A DNA stretch of 64,000 nt from Kineosporia mesophila (GCF_021129235.1 NZ_JAJOMA010000001.1:434001-498000); one strand, 5' to 3'. Counted from the stretch's first letter, positions 55,882 to 64,000 are shown. Translations and numbers: made by a program. The notes: generated from the letters alone by a model not told the origin.

Positions 55882-57655
55882 GCGCCGCCGGACGGGAGAC
55901 ACGCTGCTCCAGATCAGCCAGCTCGGTGGCCCCGAGCCGCAGTTCCTCCAGGTCCTGCTCGAGCGATCCCAGCCGCTGAGGCGGCGGCGGGTAGAGCCGG
56001 GCCAGCCGCAGGATCGTGCCCAGGGCGGTGCGGGCGCGCAGCAGGTCGGCCCGGGCCACCACCTCGGTGGTCAGGGTCTCCGGCAGGTCGCGCCAGTCGG
56101 TGCCGGCCAGGAGGACACCGGCTCCGGGCAGCACCACGTCGAACCTCTGGTCGGGGGCGTCGGGGGAGGGGCGTACCACCACGTCGGGCACCGTGTCGAT
56201 GATGCCGATCGAGAGGTCGCCGCGCAGGCCGGGCAGGCCGCCCGCCGGGGTGGCGTCGTTCCCGCTCAGCACCGGAACCAGCACCAGATCCGGCCGGGTG
56301 CGTACGATTTCGGTGATCCGCTCGGCCCGGCGGCTACTCTGCTCGAGACCGGTGACGGCCACGTGCACCGGTTCGTCCAGGCGGCTGAGCAGGCGCCGGG
56401 CCCGCGCCGAGCCCGGCCCCTCGGCGTACCGGGCGACCAGCCCGAGAGCCTGGGCGCGCACCCGGGCATGCAGGTTCACATGGGCGACCAGGGTGGCCCG
56501 GGCCACCGGTTCCAGTTGGTCCGGGACCCAGGCGATCACCCGGATCCCCGGCGGGGAGGCCTCCACCTGGACCCATCCGCCGAGCACGCCGAGCCGGTCG
56601 GCGTCCACCGCCAGGGCGGCCTGCATCGCCGCCTGCTCGGGCCCGGCCGAAGCCGTCATCGTGACCTGTAGGCCGGACGAAAGGGTCTCCAGGAGGCGGT
56701 GTTCCAGAGTGATCTGGAGGTTGGTCCCGGTCTGACCGAGGGCGTTGAGGGCCGCGGCGATCAGGTAGTAGAGCGAGGTGGCCACCTCCTGGTCCACCCG
56801 GGCCGGGATCGACCCGGTGATCCGCACCGGTCCCGGGTGGGCGGCCGTCACCTCGGCCAGGGCGGCGCGCAGACCGCGGCGGTGCAGCACCTCCGGGTGG
56901 ATGCCGCGGACCAGTGAACGGAAGTCCGCGACCAGCCGGTCGAGCTGGGCCCGGAGGTCGTCGAGCCGGCTGGTGAGGTCGGGTTGCTGCACCAGCCGGT
57001 CGATCGCGGCCTGCAGCGGGGTGAGGCGGCCCTGGCTGAACGAGACCACCTCGACGGCCACCCGCCGGCGTTCCAGTTCCCGCACCCCCGCCAGCCGCCG
57101 GGACGAATCGAGCACCTCACCGGCCAGCTGTGTGGTGTAGGCGACCTGGCGGCGTAGATCGGTCTGCAGTTGCTCGCGCCGGTGGAGCACCATCAGGCAG
57201 TTGGCCGTGTCGTTCAGCTCGCGGCGCTGTCGCCGGGTCGAGCGGCGCCCCGGGGCCAAGGTCAGCGCGGTGTGCACCTGCTCGCCGTCGCGGAGCAGAA
57301 CCTGGGACCGCAGGTCGGGCCGCCGGACGAACTCCTCGACCGCCTCGTCCTCGGAGGGGGCGGCGTCGGGCGGCCAGCACATGACCGAACGCAGTCGATC
57401 GGCATCACCGGGCACGGCCAGCCAGAGGCGCGCGTGCCCGGCGCGGGTGACCTCGGCGAGCCGGCGCAGTAGTGCGCGCCGGGCCAGGGAGACGGGAAGC
57501 CGGGTGTCGAACCCGGCCAGGGCGGCGTAGGCCGACCGGGCCGTGACCACCGCTTCCGGCTCGGGAAGGACCGGTATCGCCGACGGTGTCGCAGGGGCGT
57601 CGGGTGTCGCGGCCGGCCTGGTCGGCGGCGTGCGGCCGGCGGCCTGGTGGGGCAA
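55868..57655 (-). CDS. Degenerate histidine-kinase-like protein (pseudokinase) with C-terminal extension
   Basis: A protein of 595 residues starting at TTG 57655 (an in-frame stop lies shortly upstream). Residues 55-165 look like a GAF-type sensor. Residues 194-330 align with a HisKA_3 kinase: RRRVAVEVVSFSQGRL (196-211) matches RRRIARDLHDGAQQRL-type motifs, but the phospho-acceptor His is Val204, and the N box and glycine boxes are also lost (YYLIAAALNALGQ, then no DxGxG). The C-terminal 200 residues (HVAVTGLEQSSR..., GIIDTVPDVV) faintly recall a P-loop GTPase lacking its GKS. It converges on the active kinase with a 14-base overlap. I infer a ligand-sensing or regulatory partner of the two-component system, not a phosphotransfer enzyme. 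Confidence 0.78.
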   Translation of the reverse strand: MPHQAAGRTPPTRPAATPDAPATPSAIPVLPEPEAVVTARSAYAALAGFDTRLPVSLARRALLRRLAEVTRAGHARLWLAVPGDADRLRSVMCWPPDAAPSEDEAVEEFVRRPDLRSQVLLRDGEQVHTALTLAPGRRSTRRQRRELNDTANCLMVLHRREQLQTDLRRQVAYTTQLAGEVLDSSRRLAGVRELERRRVAVEVVSFSQGRLTPLQAAIDRLVQQPDLTSRLDDLRAQLDRLVADFRSLVRGIHPEVLHRRGLRAALAEVTAAHPGPVRITGSIPARVDQEVATSLYYLIAAALNALGQTGTNLQITLEHRLLETLSSGLQVTMTASAGPEQAAMQAALAVDADRLGVLGGWVQVEASPPGIRVIAWVPDQLEPVARATLVAHVNLHARVRAQALGLVARYAEGPGSARARRLLSRLDEPVHVAVTGLEQSSRRAERITEIVRTRPDLVLVPVLSGNDATPAGGLPGLRGDLSIGIIDTVPDVVVRPSPDAPDQRFDVVLPGAGVLLAGTDWRDLPETLTTEVVARADLLRARTALGTILRLARLYPPPPQRLGSLEQDLEELRLGATELADLEQRVSRPAALRRG

Positions 57656-57708
57656 TCGAACTCCCGTCCTGTCCGCGTTCCGTCACGGTGCGTCCGCGCA
57701 CCGCATGA

Positions 57709-57729
57709 CCTTTCACCCGGGGTGAAAGG
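57709..57729. promoter_or_regulatory. Perfect inverted repeat, candidate operator
   Basis: CCTTTCACCC (57709-57718) and GGGTGAAAGG (57720-57729) form perfect 10-bp arms around a single G, midway between the divergent genes at 57655 and 57808. A near-zero spacer makes a protein-binding operator more likely than an RNA hairpin. The half-site GGGTGAA also occurs at 57781-57787 and 63692-63698. Confidence 0.55.
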
Positions 57730-57743
57730 GAGCGGATCTCGCC

Positions 57744-57770
57744 GGAACCTTAGCTCGCGCGCGGGCCGTC
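57744..57770 (+). promoter_or_regulatory. Possible ECF-sigma-type promoter
   Basis: GGAAC at 57744-57748 and CGTC at 57767-57770 are separated by 18 bases, slightly longer than the usual 16-17 for ECF sigma factors. They lie 38 bases before the GTG at 57808. Match by eye only. Confidence 0.2.
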
Positions 57771-57807
57771 CGCGAGGGATGGGTGAACGTCAGCCGACGC
57801 TCCAGCC

Positions 57808-60800
57808 GTGGTACCGGTCGTGAAGGAAAACGTTTCCGAGGAGGGGGCTGCCGCCGGGGCGCAGACCGCGGGGCCGGTGGGCGACGCAGCCGGGCGGGCG
57901 GCTCACCTTCTGCGGCGGCTCCGGGCGGAATTGCGGACGACGAACAGCGCGGTTCCCGCCGTCCCCGGCTTCGCGGCCCCGGAGGCCGGACTGCTCTCCT
58001 GGCTGCGGGAACACGCGCACCCGCAGCTGTACACGGATGACCTCGAGCAGTCCCTGGCCGCGGTCCCCGGCCCCCTCGGTCTCCCGGCTCCCCGGCGGGC
58101 CCCGGACTTCCTCGCCGCCCTCGACGTGGATGAACTCCCGGTCGCGGCGCTCGCGCCCTTTCTGCGGGCCATCAGCCTGACCGGCCCCGACCCGACCGCG
58201 GCCGGCCTGACCCCGCGGGCCCTGCTGGACGCACCGGATCCCGGGCACCTGGTGCACATCGTCGGACCGACGGCGGGCGGCCCCAACGACGTGCCGTGGC
58301 CGGACCCGCAGGATGCCCGGCATCCGGGCGCTCCGGGTGAGGGGCTCCGGTTCGTGGTCTGGACCGGCATCACCCGGGAGCGGGCCCGGTCCGGTGACCC
58401 GGTCGTGGCCTCCTTCCTGGCCCGGGCCACCGAGGACGGCGTCCTGCTGGTGAACGTCGACGAGGTCTTCCACGCCGGGGCCCCGATGCTGCTGCACCGC
58501 CACTTCCGGCTGGAACTGGCCAAGCACACCGCGCCCGGTGAGGCCGCGGCCTCGCGTCACCTGGCCCTGGAGGTCCTGGCCCGGTTCGGCGGGACCTGGA
58601 CCGCCTCGTCGATGCCGGCCCCCCGCACCGGCGAGGCCGGGTTCGTGATCGAGGTGTCCGGCGACGGCCCGGAGGACCTCACCCCCACCCGGGTCGTGGC
58701 CCCGGCCCGGCACCGGGTGCTTCGACTGTGGCGCGAACTCGTCCGGGTGCACGAGATCAATCCGCAGCGAGAACTTTTCGGCGGCCCGGAACGCATGACC
58801 GGGCTCGGCCCGGGCCTGCCGCCCGAACATCGTCCCGGCCGCCACCCCGAGCAGTACCGGGCGGGGCTCGTCCTGCGCCGGCTGCTGGAGACCCTGGACC
58901 TGACCCCGGAACGGTCCACGATCACCCCGGCGGTGCCGGGCCGGCCGGCCGGTCTCCCGATCGGGTCCCCGGCCCCGGACGACGTGGCCCTGGCCCGCGA
59001 CCTGGTCGCCGCGACGCTCCGCCGGGCGGCCGACCGCGACGGCGACCTGCACCTCACCGCCCTCGCGCCGGTGATCGAGGCCGCGTCGGACCCCGGGGCA
59101 CTCTGGTCGGCCGTGATCACCCAGGTCGCGAAACTGGCGGACTCACCCGGGCCCGGCCCGGTACGGTCGGTGACCGGAGCCCGGCTGGACGACGAGGGGA
59201 TTCCGGTGACGGTGCGGCTGCCGGCCCCGGTCGAGCAGATGCTGCGCCACGGCCCACACGGCCAGGGATGGCTCGGTGCGCGGATCGCGGTGAATGACGG
59301 TCCGGTCTGGCTGCTGGGTGAGCTGGTCGAACCAGCGCTGCTGTCGCCGGCGGCGTTGCCGGCGCACGACGAGGAGGACGAAGTTTCCGGTTCGGTACGG
59401 ATCCCGGTGGAACGGTCGCAGCTGGTGGCCGGGGTGTCGGGGCAGACCTCGTCCAGTATTGTCGCCGGGCTCGTGCAGATGGTGCAGCAGCACCGCACGA
59501 TGCCCGTGGCACCCCTGTCCACCGAGGTCAGCGACCTCGATGACGACTGGGGGAAAGGCGTTCTCGGCTGGCTGCGCGAGCTTCTCGGCTCCTCGGTCGG
59601 CGAGAGCGGGCACGAGCACGAGCTGATCGGCCAGCTCGGGCCGGACCTGTTCGGATTCCGCCGTCCGGAGCCCGCGCCGGCGTTCCTGGAAGGGATCGAC
59701 AGCCGCGCCGTGCCCGCCGACCGGGTGGCCTCGTTCCTGGACGCCCTGAGCCTGACCCGTCTGGACGGCTCCTTCCTGGCCCCCGCACCGGAGGATCTGG
59801 CGCCGGACCGGCTCGCCCCGGGCCCGGTCAGTGCTCTGCGACCGGGGGGCGACTGGGGCGTGCCCGACGCCCCCGGCCTGATCCCGGACTCGGCCGTGCC
59901 GCACCTCGTCCACGGCATCTGGCTGGGTGGGCCGGCCCCTGAGCACGGCCTGCTGCGGGCCAGTTTCGGGTCGGCCGCCCAGCACTACGCCGACCTGGTG
60001 CGGTTCGTCGTCTGGACCGATCTGACCCGGGCCGAGGCGGCCCGGGCGCTGTCCGCCCCGAACCCGTCCGGTCGCGCCGCCGGCATCGTGTCGATGCTGG
60101 AATGGGCCCGTGAGCAGGGAATCTCGGTGGTCGCGGTGACCGAGGTGTTTCACGCCGACGCGCCGATGCGGCTGTGGGACCAGTACGTCACCGACATGGT
60201 GAAACTGCTGCCGCGCGGCTACTCCGGAGCCAGCGACCGGCTGCGGCTGGAGATCATGACCCGTTTCGGCGGCGCCTACGTGGACGGTGACAACCGCTTC
60301 CTGCTGCACGACGACCGGCGCACGCCACCGGAAAGTGAGACCGTGCAGACCCTTCCGGAGATGTTCGCCGCGGTCGCCCAGTCACAGCTCGCCTTCACCC
60401 CGCACTCCATCCCGCCCGATCGGATCAACTGCGACGTGATCGTGGCCCCGGCCCGGCACCCCGCCCTGCTGCTGTGGCGCGAGCTCGACCGGGTGGCCTG
60501 CTCGCTCCCGCAGCAGCAGTTGTTCGGTACGAACGAGCTCCTCCAGCGCCGGGCCGGGTCCTCGCCCGACCGGCTCTGGCTCCGGTACACCGTGGCCCAG
60601 CGGGTCGGGACGGTGCACAACAGCATGCTCGGCCTGCTGGGCGTGGCCCCCGGTGACCCCCGGCTGGTGCCGGTGCTGGGGGCGATCCGGGAGACGAGCA
60701 CCCGCAGCTGGTCCGGCTCCGACCGTCCTCCCCGCCGGGTGGCCGCGACCACCGGCAACATCACCGTGCGCACCGCCTCGGTCATCGCCTCGCTGATCCG

Positions 60801-63636
60801 CCGGATGATCGCCCGCCCCGGCAACCTGCATCTCAGCGCGGTGGCGCCGGTCATCAACGCGATGGCCGACCCGGACGCCGTCTGGGTGGCCGTGCTGCGG
60901 TTCTTCTCGCTCCTGGGCGAGCGGCACCCCGCTCTGGTGACGACCTCGGTGACCCGCTTCCGCTGGGCCGACGACGGCAGCCCGGACTACCTCGGTCTGC
61001 CCGGCGAGGCCGAGGCCGTGCTGGAGCCCGCCCCGGACGCCCCGCAGTGGTTCCTGAAACACACCTCCGTCCCCGGCCGCCCGGGCTGGGCCCTCGACGA
61101 GACCGTGACACCGGTCCGGCTTCTCGCCCCCGAACAGGCCCGGGGGCGCTCGCGCGGGCGCCGCGCCGCGGCCGGCCGGGCCGTCGTCACCTCGGCCGGC
61201 TGGCTGCCGCCGGGCTTCGTCGGCGTCACGCTGACCGGACGCCACGGCACCGCCTGGGCCCTGGACGGCGACGGCGCCGAACACCGCGTCACCCCGGAGG
61301 ACATCGCCGTGCGGCTGTCCGGCGTCGGTGCCCTCACCGGCCCGGTGCTGCTGCGGATGAGCGGAGGCCCGGAGCACGGGCGGTCCTGGTTCGCCGCCCG
61401 CCTGTCCGTCCTGCTGAACCGGCAGGTGGTGGCGGCCCACGCTGCGGGCCCCGCCCCGGCCCCGGCCCCGGTGGGGTCCGCCGGCGAACTGCGTGCGCGC
61501 GAGGAGAGCGCCCGGGCCCGGCGCACCCGGCACGGGGCGAGGCTCCTGGCCGATCTGGAACGGCTCGCGCCGCTGCCGCCGTCCCCGGGCCCGGGCAGCA
61601 GCCCGGCGGACGGTCCCGAGCAAGACGTTCCGGTGTCCGCGGCCGTCCGCGAGATCCAGCCCTGGCTGCGCGGACTGACCACACCGCGGCTGCACACCAC
61701 CGCCCTGGAGGCCGACCTGGCCCGGCAGATGGGCCCCGACCCGTACCGGCGCCGCGCCCGCCCGGCCCGCCCGGCCTGGCTGACGATGAACCCGGCCACC
61801 CTGCCGGTGGAGGGCGTGGCCCCGTTCCTGCGCTGGCTCGACCTGGCCCGCCTCGACCCGGAGACGGCCGGCACCGACCCGGACGGCGGGGAGCTGGGGG
61901 TCCGGCTGATGCTCGGCGCCACCGGACCGGTGAGTACCGTCAACCGCGACCGCGCCGCCCGTGCCTGGGGACAGCCCGCGGGAGCCCCCCTGCTACCGGC
62001 CGAGGGGGCCGTGCCCCATCTCGTCCACGTCGTGCGGCTGGACGGCCCGGTGCCCGAGCACGACCCCCTGCGCGCCCGGATCGGGGACGCCGCCCGGCAG
62101 TACCTGGGGCGCGTGGAGTTCGTGCTCTGGACCGACATCAGCCGCGCCGAGGCAGCCGCCGCCCTCACCGGCCCCGTCACCGGCCCCGATTCGCAGCCGA
62201 CGGGCCGGTCCGCCCGGATCCGCTCGATGCTCGCCTGGGCCCGGGGGAACGGCGTACTGGTGGTGCCGGTCGCGGAGGTGTTCCACGGCCAGGCCGATCT
62301 GGTGCTGGGGGAGCAGATCGCGGCCGAGTGCGCGCGGCGCACCCCGCTGGGCCACTGCGTGGCCGCCGGCTACCTGCGCGCGGAGATCGTCTCCCTGATC
62401 GGCGGGGCCGCCGTGCCCGACGGCCACCGGTTCGGCAGCGGCACCACGCTTCCCGGCCTGTTCGGCGAGGTTGCCTGGTCGGCGGCGGGTTTCACCGTGC
62501 AGGAGCTGGACGAAGCATTGGACGACGGGGTCATCGTCGCCCCGGCCGGGCATCCCGCGCTGCGGTTGTGGCGGGAGTCGGCCCGGCTGCGTTACCTCTC
62601 CGACCAGCCCGCGTTGTACGGCGGCCGGCACCGGATGACCGAGCGGTTCCGGGGTGTGGCCGCCGGGCCGCGCCGGCACCCGGTGGCCCGGCGGGCGCAG
62701 GGCCTGCACGCGCGCTTGCTGGAGTCACTCGACCTGGACCCCGGCCTGCTGGTTCCGGTGGCCCCCGCGGTGGAGTGCCTCCCGACCCCGGAGCGGTACC
62801 GGGAGACCGTGCCGCTGCCCGCCGGTCCGGACGAGATCGACCCGGCGGAAAGACTGGTCGACATCATCACGGTGCTCTCCCACGAACTGGTGGCCCGCCG
62901 GGGCGACCTGCATCTGTGCGAGGTGGCCTCGGCGGTCGGTGTCCTGCCCGACCCCGACGGGGCCTGGATCGCGGTGCTCACCCGGATCGCCCAGCTCGGT
63001 GCCGCCGAGCGGCTGCCGCCGGTCCGCTCGGTCACGAGCTACCGCTGGAACGAGCTCGGTGAGCTGGAGACCGTCGCACTGCCGCCCGAGGCCCAGGCCC
63101 TGATCCGGAGCGACGCCGACCCCGACCCCGGCACCTGGCTCGGCGACGGCCTGAACCGGCCCGGCCAGCCGGTCTGGCTGCTGGACGAGATGGTCGAGCC
63201 CGCGCGGCTACGGCTGCCCGGAGCCCGGGAACCGCGGGAGCGCCCGGCCGCCGTCACCCCGGCACCCCCGGCCGACGGGGAACCGCTGGGCCTGAGGTAC
63301 GGCGAGGAAACCGATCTCGGGCTCCAGGGTGTCCTTCCCCCGGGACAGACACTGGTCAGCGCGCGCCGCTGGTGCGGATCGCCGTGGGGCGGGTCGGGCC
63401 GGATCACCCCGGAGCAGATGGCGGAAGACCTGATCGAGGCCGGGCTGCACGAGCGGCCGGTGATGATCGTGACCGTGCCGGGGAGCCGGAACGCCGGTGG
63501 AACCGCGGAGATCGGTCTCGGGTCGTTCGCCGCGCAGCTGGCCCGTCTGCTCGGGGTGCTGGTGACGGCGGTCGACGCCCCGCTGCCGGAGAGCGCCCGC
63601 GTGCGCTGGCCCGGCCTCGGTGAACCGGTCCGGTGA
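57808..63636 (+). CDS. Three-module TcdA/TcdB-like glycosyltransferase protein
   Basis: A protein of 1942 residues with three related modules (about 30-560, 570-1110, 1275-1810). Each has a WLR...L helical start, an LP...FL..(I/L)(S/D)L element, a PHLVH strand, a (F/V)V(V/L)WT strand, a sugar-binding region and an (R/A)xG(D/N)LHLxxVAPVI-type block. Only the middle module keeps ASDRLR and GGAYVDGDN with Asp826 and Asp828. Module 1 reads FGGTWTASSM and module 3 IGGAAVPDGH at that place, so both seem inactive. Two small alpha/beta elements follow modules 2 and 3. The family transfers sugars to target proteins; the target here is unknown. No delivery or autoprotease domain is seen. The start GTG is chosen because GTG, four codons, then VKEN is conserved in the next paralogue. 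Confidence 0.8.
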   Translation: MVPVVKENVSEEGAAAGAQTAGPVGDAAGRAAHLLRRLRAELRTTNSAVPAVPGFAAPEAGLLSWLREHAHPQLYTDDLEQSLAAVPGPLGLPAPRRAPDFLAALDVDELPVAALAPFLRAISLTGPDPTAAGLTPRALLDAPDPGHLVHIVGPTAGGPNDVPWPDPQDARHPGAPGEGLRFVVWTGITRERARSGDPVVASFLARATEDGVLLVNVDEVFHAGAPMLLHRHFRLELAKHTAPGEAAASRHLALEVLARFGGTWTASSMPAPRTGEAGFVIEVSGDGPEDLTPTRVVAPARHRVLRLWRELVRVHEINPQRELFGGPERMTGLGPGLPPEHRPGRHPEQYRAGLVLRRLLETLDLTPERSTITPAVPGRPAGLPIGSPAPDDVALARDLVAATLRRAADRDGDLHLTALAPVIEAASDPGALWSAVITQVAKLADSPGPGPVRSVTGARLDDEGIPVTVRLPAPVEQMLRHGPHGQGWLGARIAVNDGPVWLLGELVEPALLSPAALPAHDEEDEVSGSVRIPVERSQLVAGVSGQTSSSIVAGLVQMVQQHRTMPVAPLSTEVSDLDDDWGKGVLGWLRELLGSSVGESGHEHELIGQLGPDLFGFRRPEPAPAFLEGIDSRAVPADRVASFLDALSLTRLDGSFLAPAPEDLAPDRLAPGPVSALRPGGDWGVPDAPGLIPDSAVPHLVHGIWLGGPAPEHGLLRASFGSAAQHYADLVRFVVWTDLTRAEAARALSAPNPSGRAAGIVSMLEWAREQGISVVAVTEVFHADAPMRLWDQYVTDMVKLLPRGYSGASDRLRLEIMTRFGGAYVDGDNRFLLHDDRRTPPESETVQTLPEMFAAVAQSQLAFTPHSIPPDRINCDVIVAPARHPALLLWRELDRVACSLPQQQLFGTNELLQRRAGSSPDRLWLRYTVAQRVGTVHNSMLGLLGVAPGDPRLVPVLGAIRETSTRSWSGSDRPPRRVAATTGNITVRTASVIASLIRRMIARPGNLHLSAVAPVINAMADPDAVWVAVLRFFSLLGERHPALVTTSVTRFRWADDGSPDYLGLPGEAEAVLEPAPDAPQWFLKHTSVPGRPGWALDETVTPVRLLAPEQARGRSRGRRAAAGRAVVTSAGWLPPGFVGVTLTGRHGTAWALDGDGAEHRVTPEDIAVRLSGVGALTGPVLLRMSGGPEHGRSWFAARLSVLLNRQVVAAHAAGPAPAPAPVGSAGELRAREESARARRTRHGARLLADLERLAPLPPSPGPGSSPADGPEQDVPVSAAVREIQPWLRGLTTPRLHTTALEADLARQMGPDPYRRRARPARPAWLTMNPATLPVEGVAPFLRWLDLARLDPETAGTDPDGGELGVRLMLGATGPVSTVNRDRAARAWGQPAGAPLLPAEGAVPHLVHVVRLDGPVPEHDPLRARIGDAARQYLGRVEFVLWTDISRAEAAAALTGPVTGPDSQPTGRSARIRSMLAWARGNGVLVVPVAEVFHGQADLVLGEQIAAECARRTPLGHCVAAGYLRAEIVSLIGGAAVPDGHRFGSGTTLPGLFGEVAWSAAGFTVQELDEALDDGVIVAPAGHPALRLWRESARLRYLSDQPALYGGRHRMTERFRGVAAGPRRHPVARRAQGLHARLLESLDLDPGLLVPVAPAVECLPTPERYRETVPLPAGPDEIDPAERLVDIITVLSHELVARRGDLHLCEVASAVGVLPDPDGAWIAVLTRIAQLGAAERLPPVRSVTSYRWNELGELETVALPPEAQALIRSDADPDPGTWLGDGLNRPGQPVWLLDEMVEPARLRLPGAREPRERPAAVTPAPPADGEPLGLRYGEETDLGLQGVLPPGQTLVSARRWCGSPWGGSGRITPEQMAEDLIEAGLHERPVMIVTVPGSRNAGGTAEIGLGSFAAQLARLLGVLVTAVDAPLPESARVRWPGLGEPVR

Positions 63637-63687
63637 ACACGGTGAACACGGTGCGCCCCGCCGGAGCCTGAGCCCGGCCCTGCGGGA

Positions 63688-63715
63688 CCCGGGGTGAACG
63701 TCCCGTCACCCCGGG
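63688..63715 (+). promoter_or_regulatory. Perfect inverted repeat abutting the next start codon
   Basis: CCCGGGGTGA (63688-63697) and TCACCCCGGG (63706-63715) form perfect 10-bp arms around an 8-base loop, ending two bases before the GTG at 63718. It could be an operator, or an RNA stem that covers the ribosome binding region; the region has no purine-rich site. It shares the GGGTGAACGTC string with 57781-57791. Confidence 0.55.
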
Positions 63716-63717
63716 CC

Positions 63718-64000
63718 GTGGATCCGGGTGTGAAGGAGAATGCCTCGCTGCTCACCTGGCTTCGCGACAACTGTGTCGCCGACCTGTACCGCGACGACTT
63801 CGAGGCCTGGCTGTCGGCCGCTCTCGGTCCCGGTCTGCTCGGCCACCGCGCACCTCGCCCGGCCCCGGGCTTCCTCCGTCACCTCGACCTGACCGCGCTC
63901 CCCGCCGAGTCGGTCGTGCCGTTCCTGCGCCGGATCAGCCTGACGTCGCCGGTCCCCGGTGACGTCGACGCCGTCCTGACCGGCACCGGCCCGGTGACCA
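63718..64000 (+). CDS. Paralogue of the three-module glycosyltransferase protein, 3'-truncated by window edge
   Basis: The first 94 codons are visible. After the start, VDPGVKEN matches VVPVVKEN of the gene at 57808. Then come LLTWLRDNC, DLYRDDFEAWLSAALGPGLLG, PGFLRHLDLTALPAESVVPFLRRISLT, each with a clear counterpart in the first module upstream (LLSWLREHA, QLYTDDLEQSLAAVPGPLGL, PDFLAALDVDELPVAALAPFLRAISLT). It lies 81 bases after the previous stop. The gene clearly continues past the window, so its catalytic state cannot be read. It suggests a tandem array of such genes. Confidence 0.8.
   Translation, partial: MDPGVKENASLLTWLRDNCVADLYRDDFEAWLSAALGPGLLGHRAPRPAPGFLRHLDLTALPAESVVPFLRRISLTSPVPGDVDAVLTGTGPVT

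Noticed and set aside
57783-58040. Small frame starting at the conserved GTGAACGTC upstream of the glycosyltransferase gene
   Set aside because: The same GTG is in a different frame relative to the following gene at 63694 because of a one-base length difference, so it is not a conserved coding start.

Overview
The window is very GC-rich and almost entirely coding, with strong G/C bias at third codon positions, GTG/TTG starts next to ATG, and short ATGA/GTGA overlaps between genes. This fits a high-GC actinomycete (Actinomycetota). I cannot place the genus from sequence alone. No tRNA, rRNA, CRISPR array, insertion sequence or type VII secretion core gene is visible. No gene-free stretch exceeds about 160 bases.

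Bases 2-40783 are one uninterrupted reading frame, already open at the left edge, so at least 13,594 residues of a giant modular protein are encoded here and its N-terminus lies outside. It alternates long beta-rich, internally duplicated scaffold segments (about 2-2400, 2900-10440, 21000-27150 and 30090-35150) with enzyme-like cassettes. In order these are a TcdA/TcdB-type (GT44-like) glycosyltransferase with D-x-D, a TIKI/EreA-like domain with GENH and GDSH, a metzincin-like zinc protease with an HExxHxxGxxD motif and a Met, a papain-fold deamidase/protease domain with Cys and His, and a C-terminal domain I cannot name with certainty. In the whole visible protein I could find only one cysteine, the predicted papain-fold nucleophile. 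The protein reads as a giant multi-effector toxin.

Bases 40945-52948 form a same-strand cluster of four genes. Two paralogous proteins, each a right-handed beta-helix fused to two CbxX/CfqX (EccA/SpoVK-like) AAA+ modules, bracket a 411-residue unknown protein and a 1274-residue protein with a long low-complexity middle and a C-terminal ADP-ribosyltransferase-like fold whose catalytic residues look degenerate. The two AAA genes share a nearly identical block that suggests recent gene conversion.

Bases 52970-57655 hold a nucleotide-binding-domain-only Hsp70/actin-like protein (minus strand), a NarL/LuxR response regulator overlapping a cytoplasmic HisKA_3-type histidine kinase (plus strand), and, convergent with the kinase, a second kinase-like protein that has lost the phospho-acceptor histidine (minus strand).

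Bases 57808-64000 carry a 1942-residue protein made of three glycosyltransferase-like modules, only the middle one keeping S-D-x-x-R and D-x-D, followed by the start of a paralogue cut by the window edge. These modules share an N-terminal helical element and a downstream RxGDLHL block with the glycosyltransferase module inside the giant protein, which ties the two ends of the locus together.

Proposed reading (inference): a giant secreted multi-warhead toxin, stand-alone glycosyltransferase toxins of the same lineage, an AAA+/beta-helix assembly that may prepare or export such long polypeptides, and a two-component system with an accessory pseudokinase that may control them.
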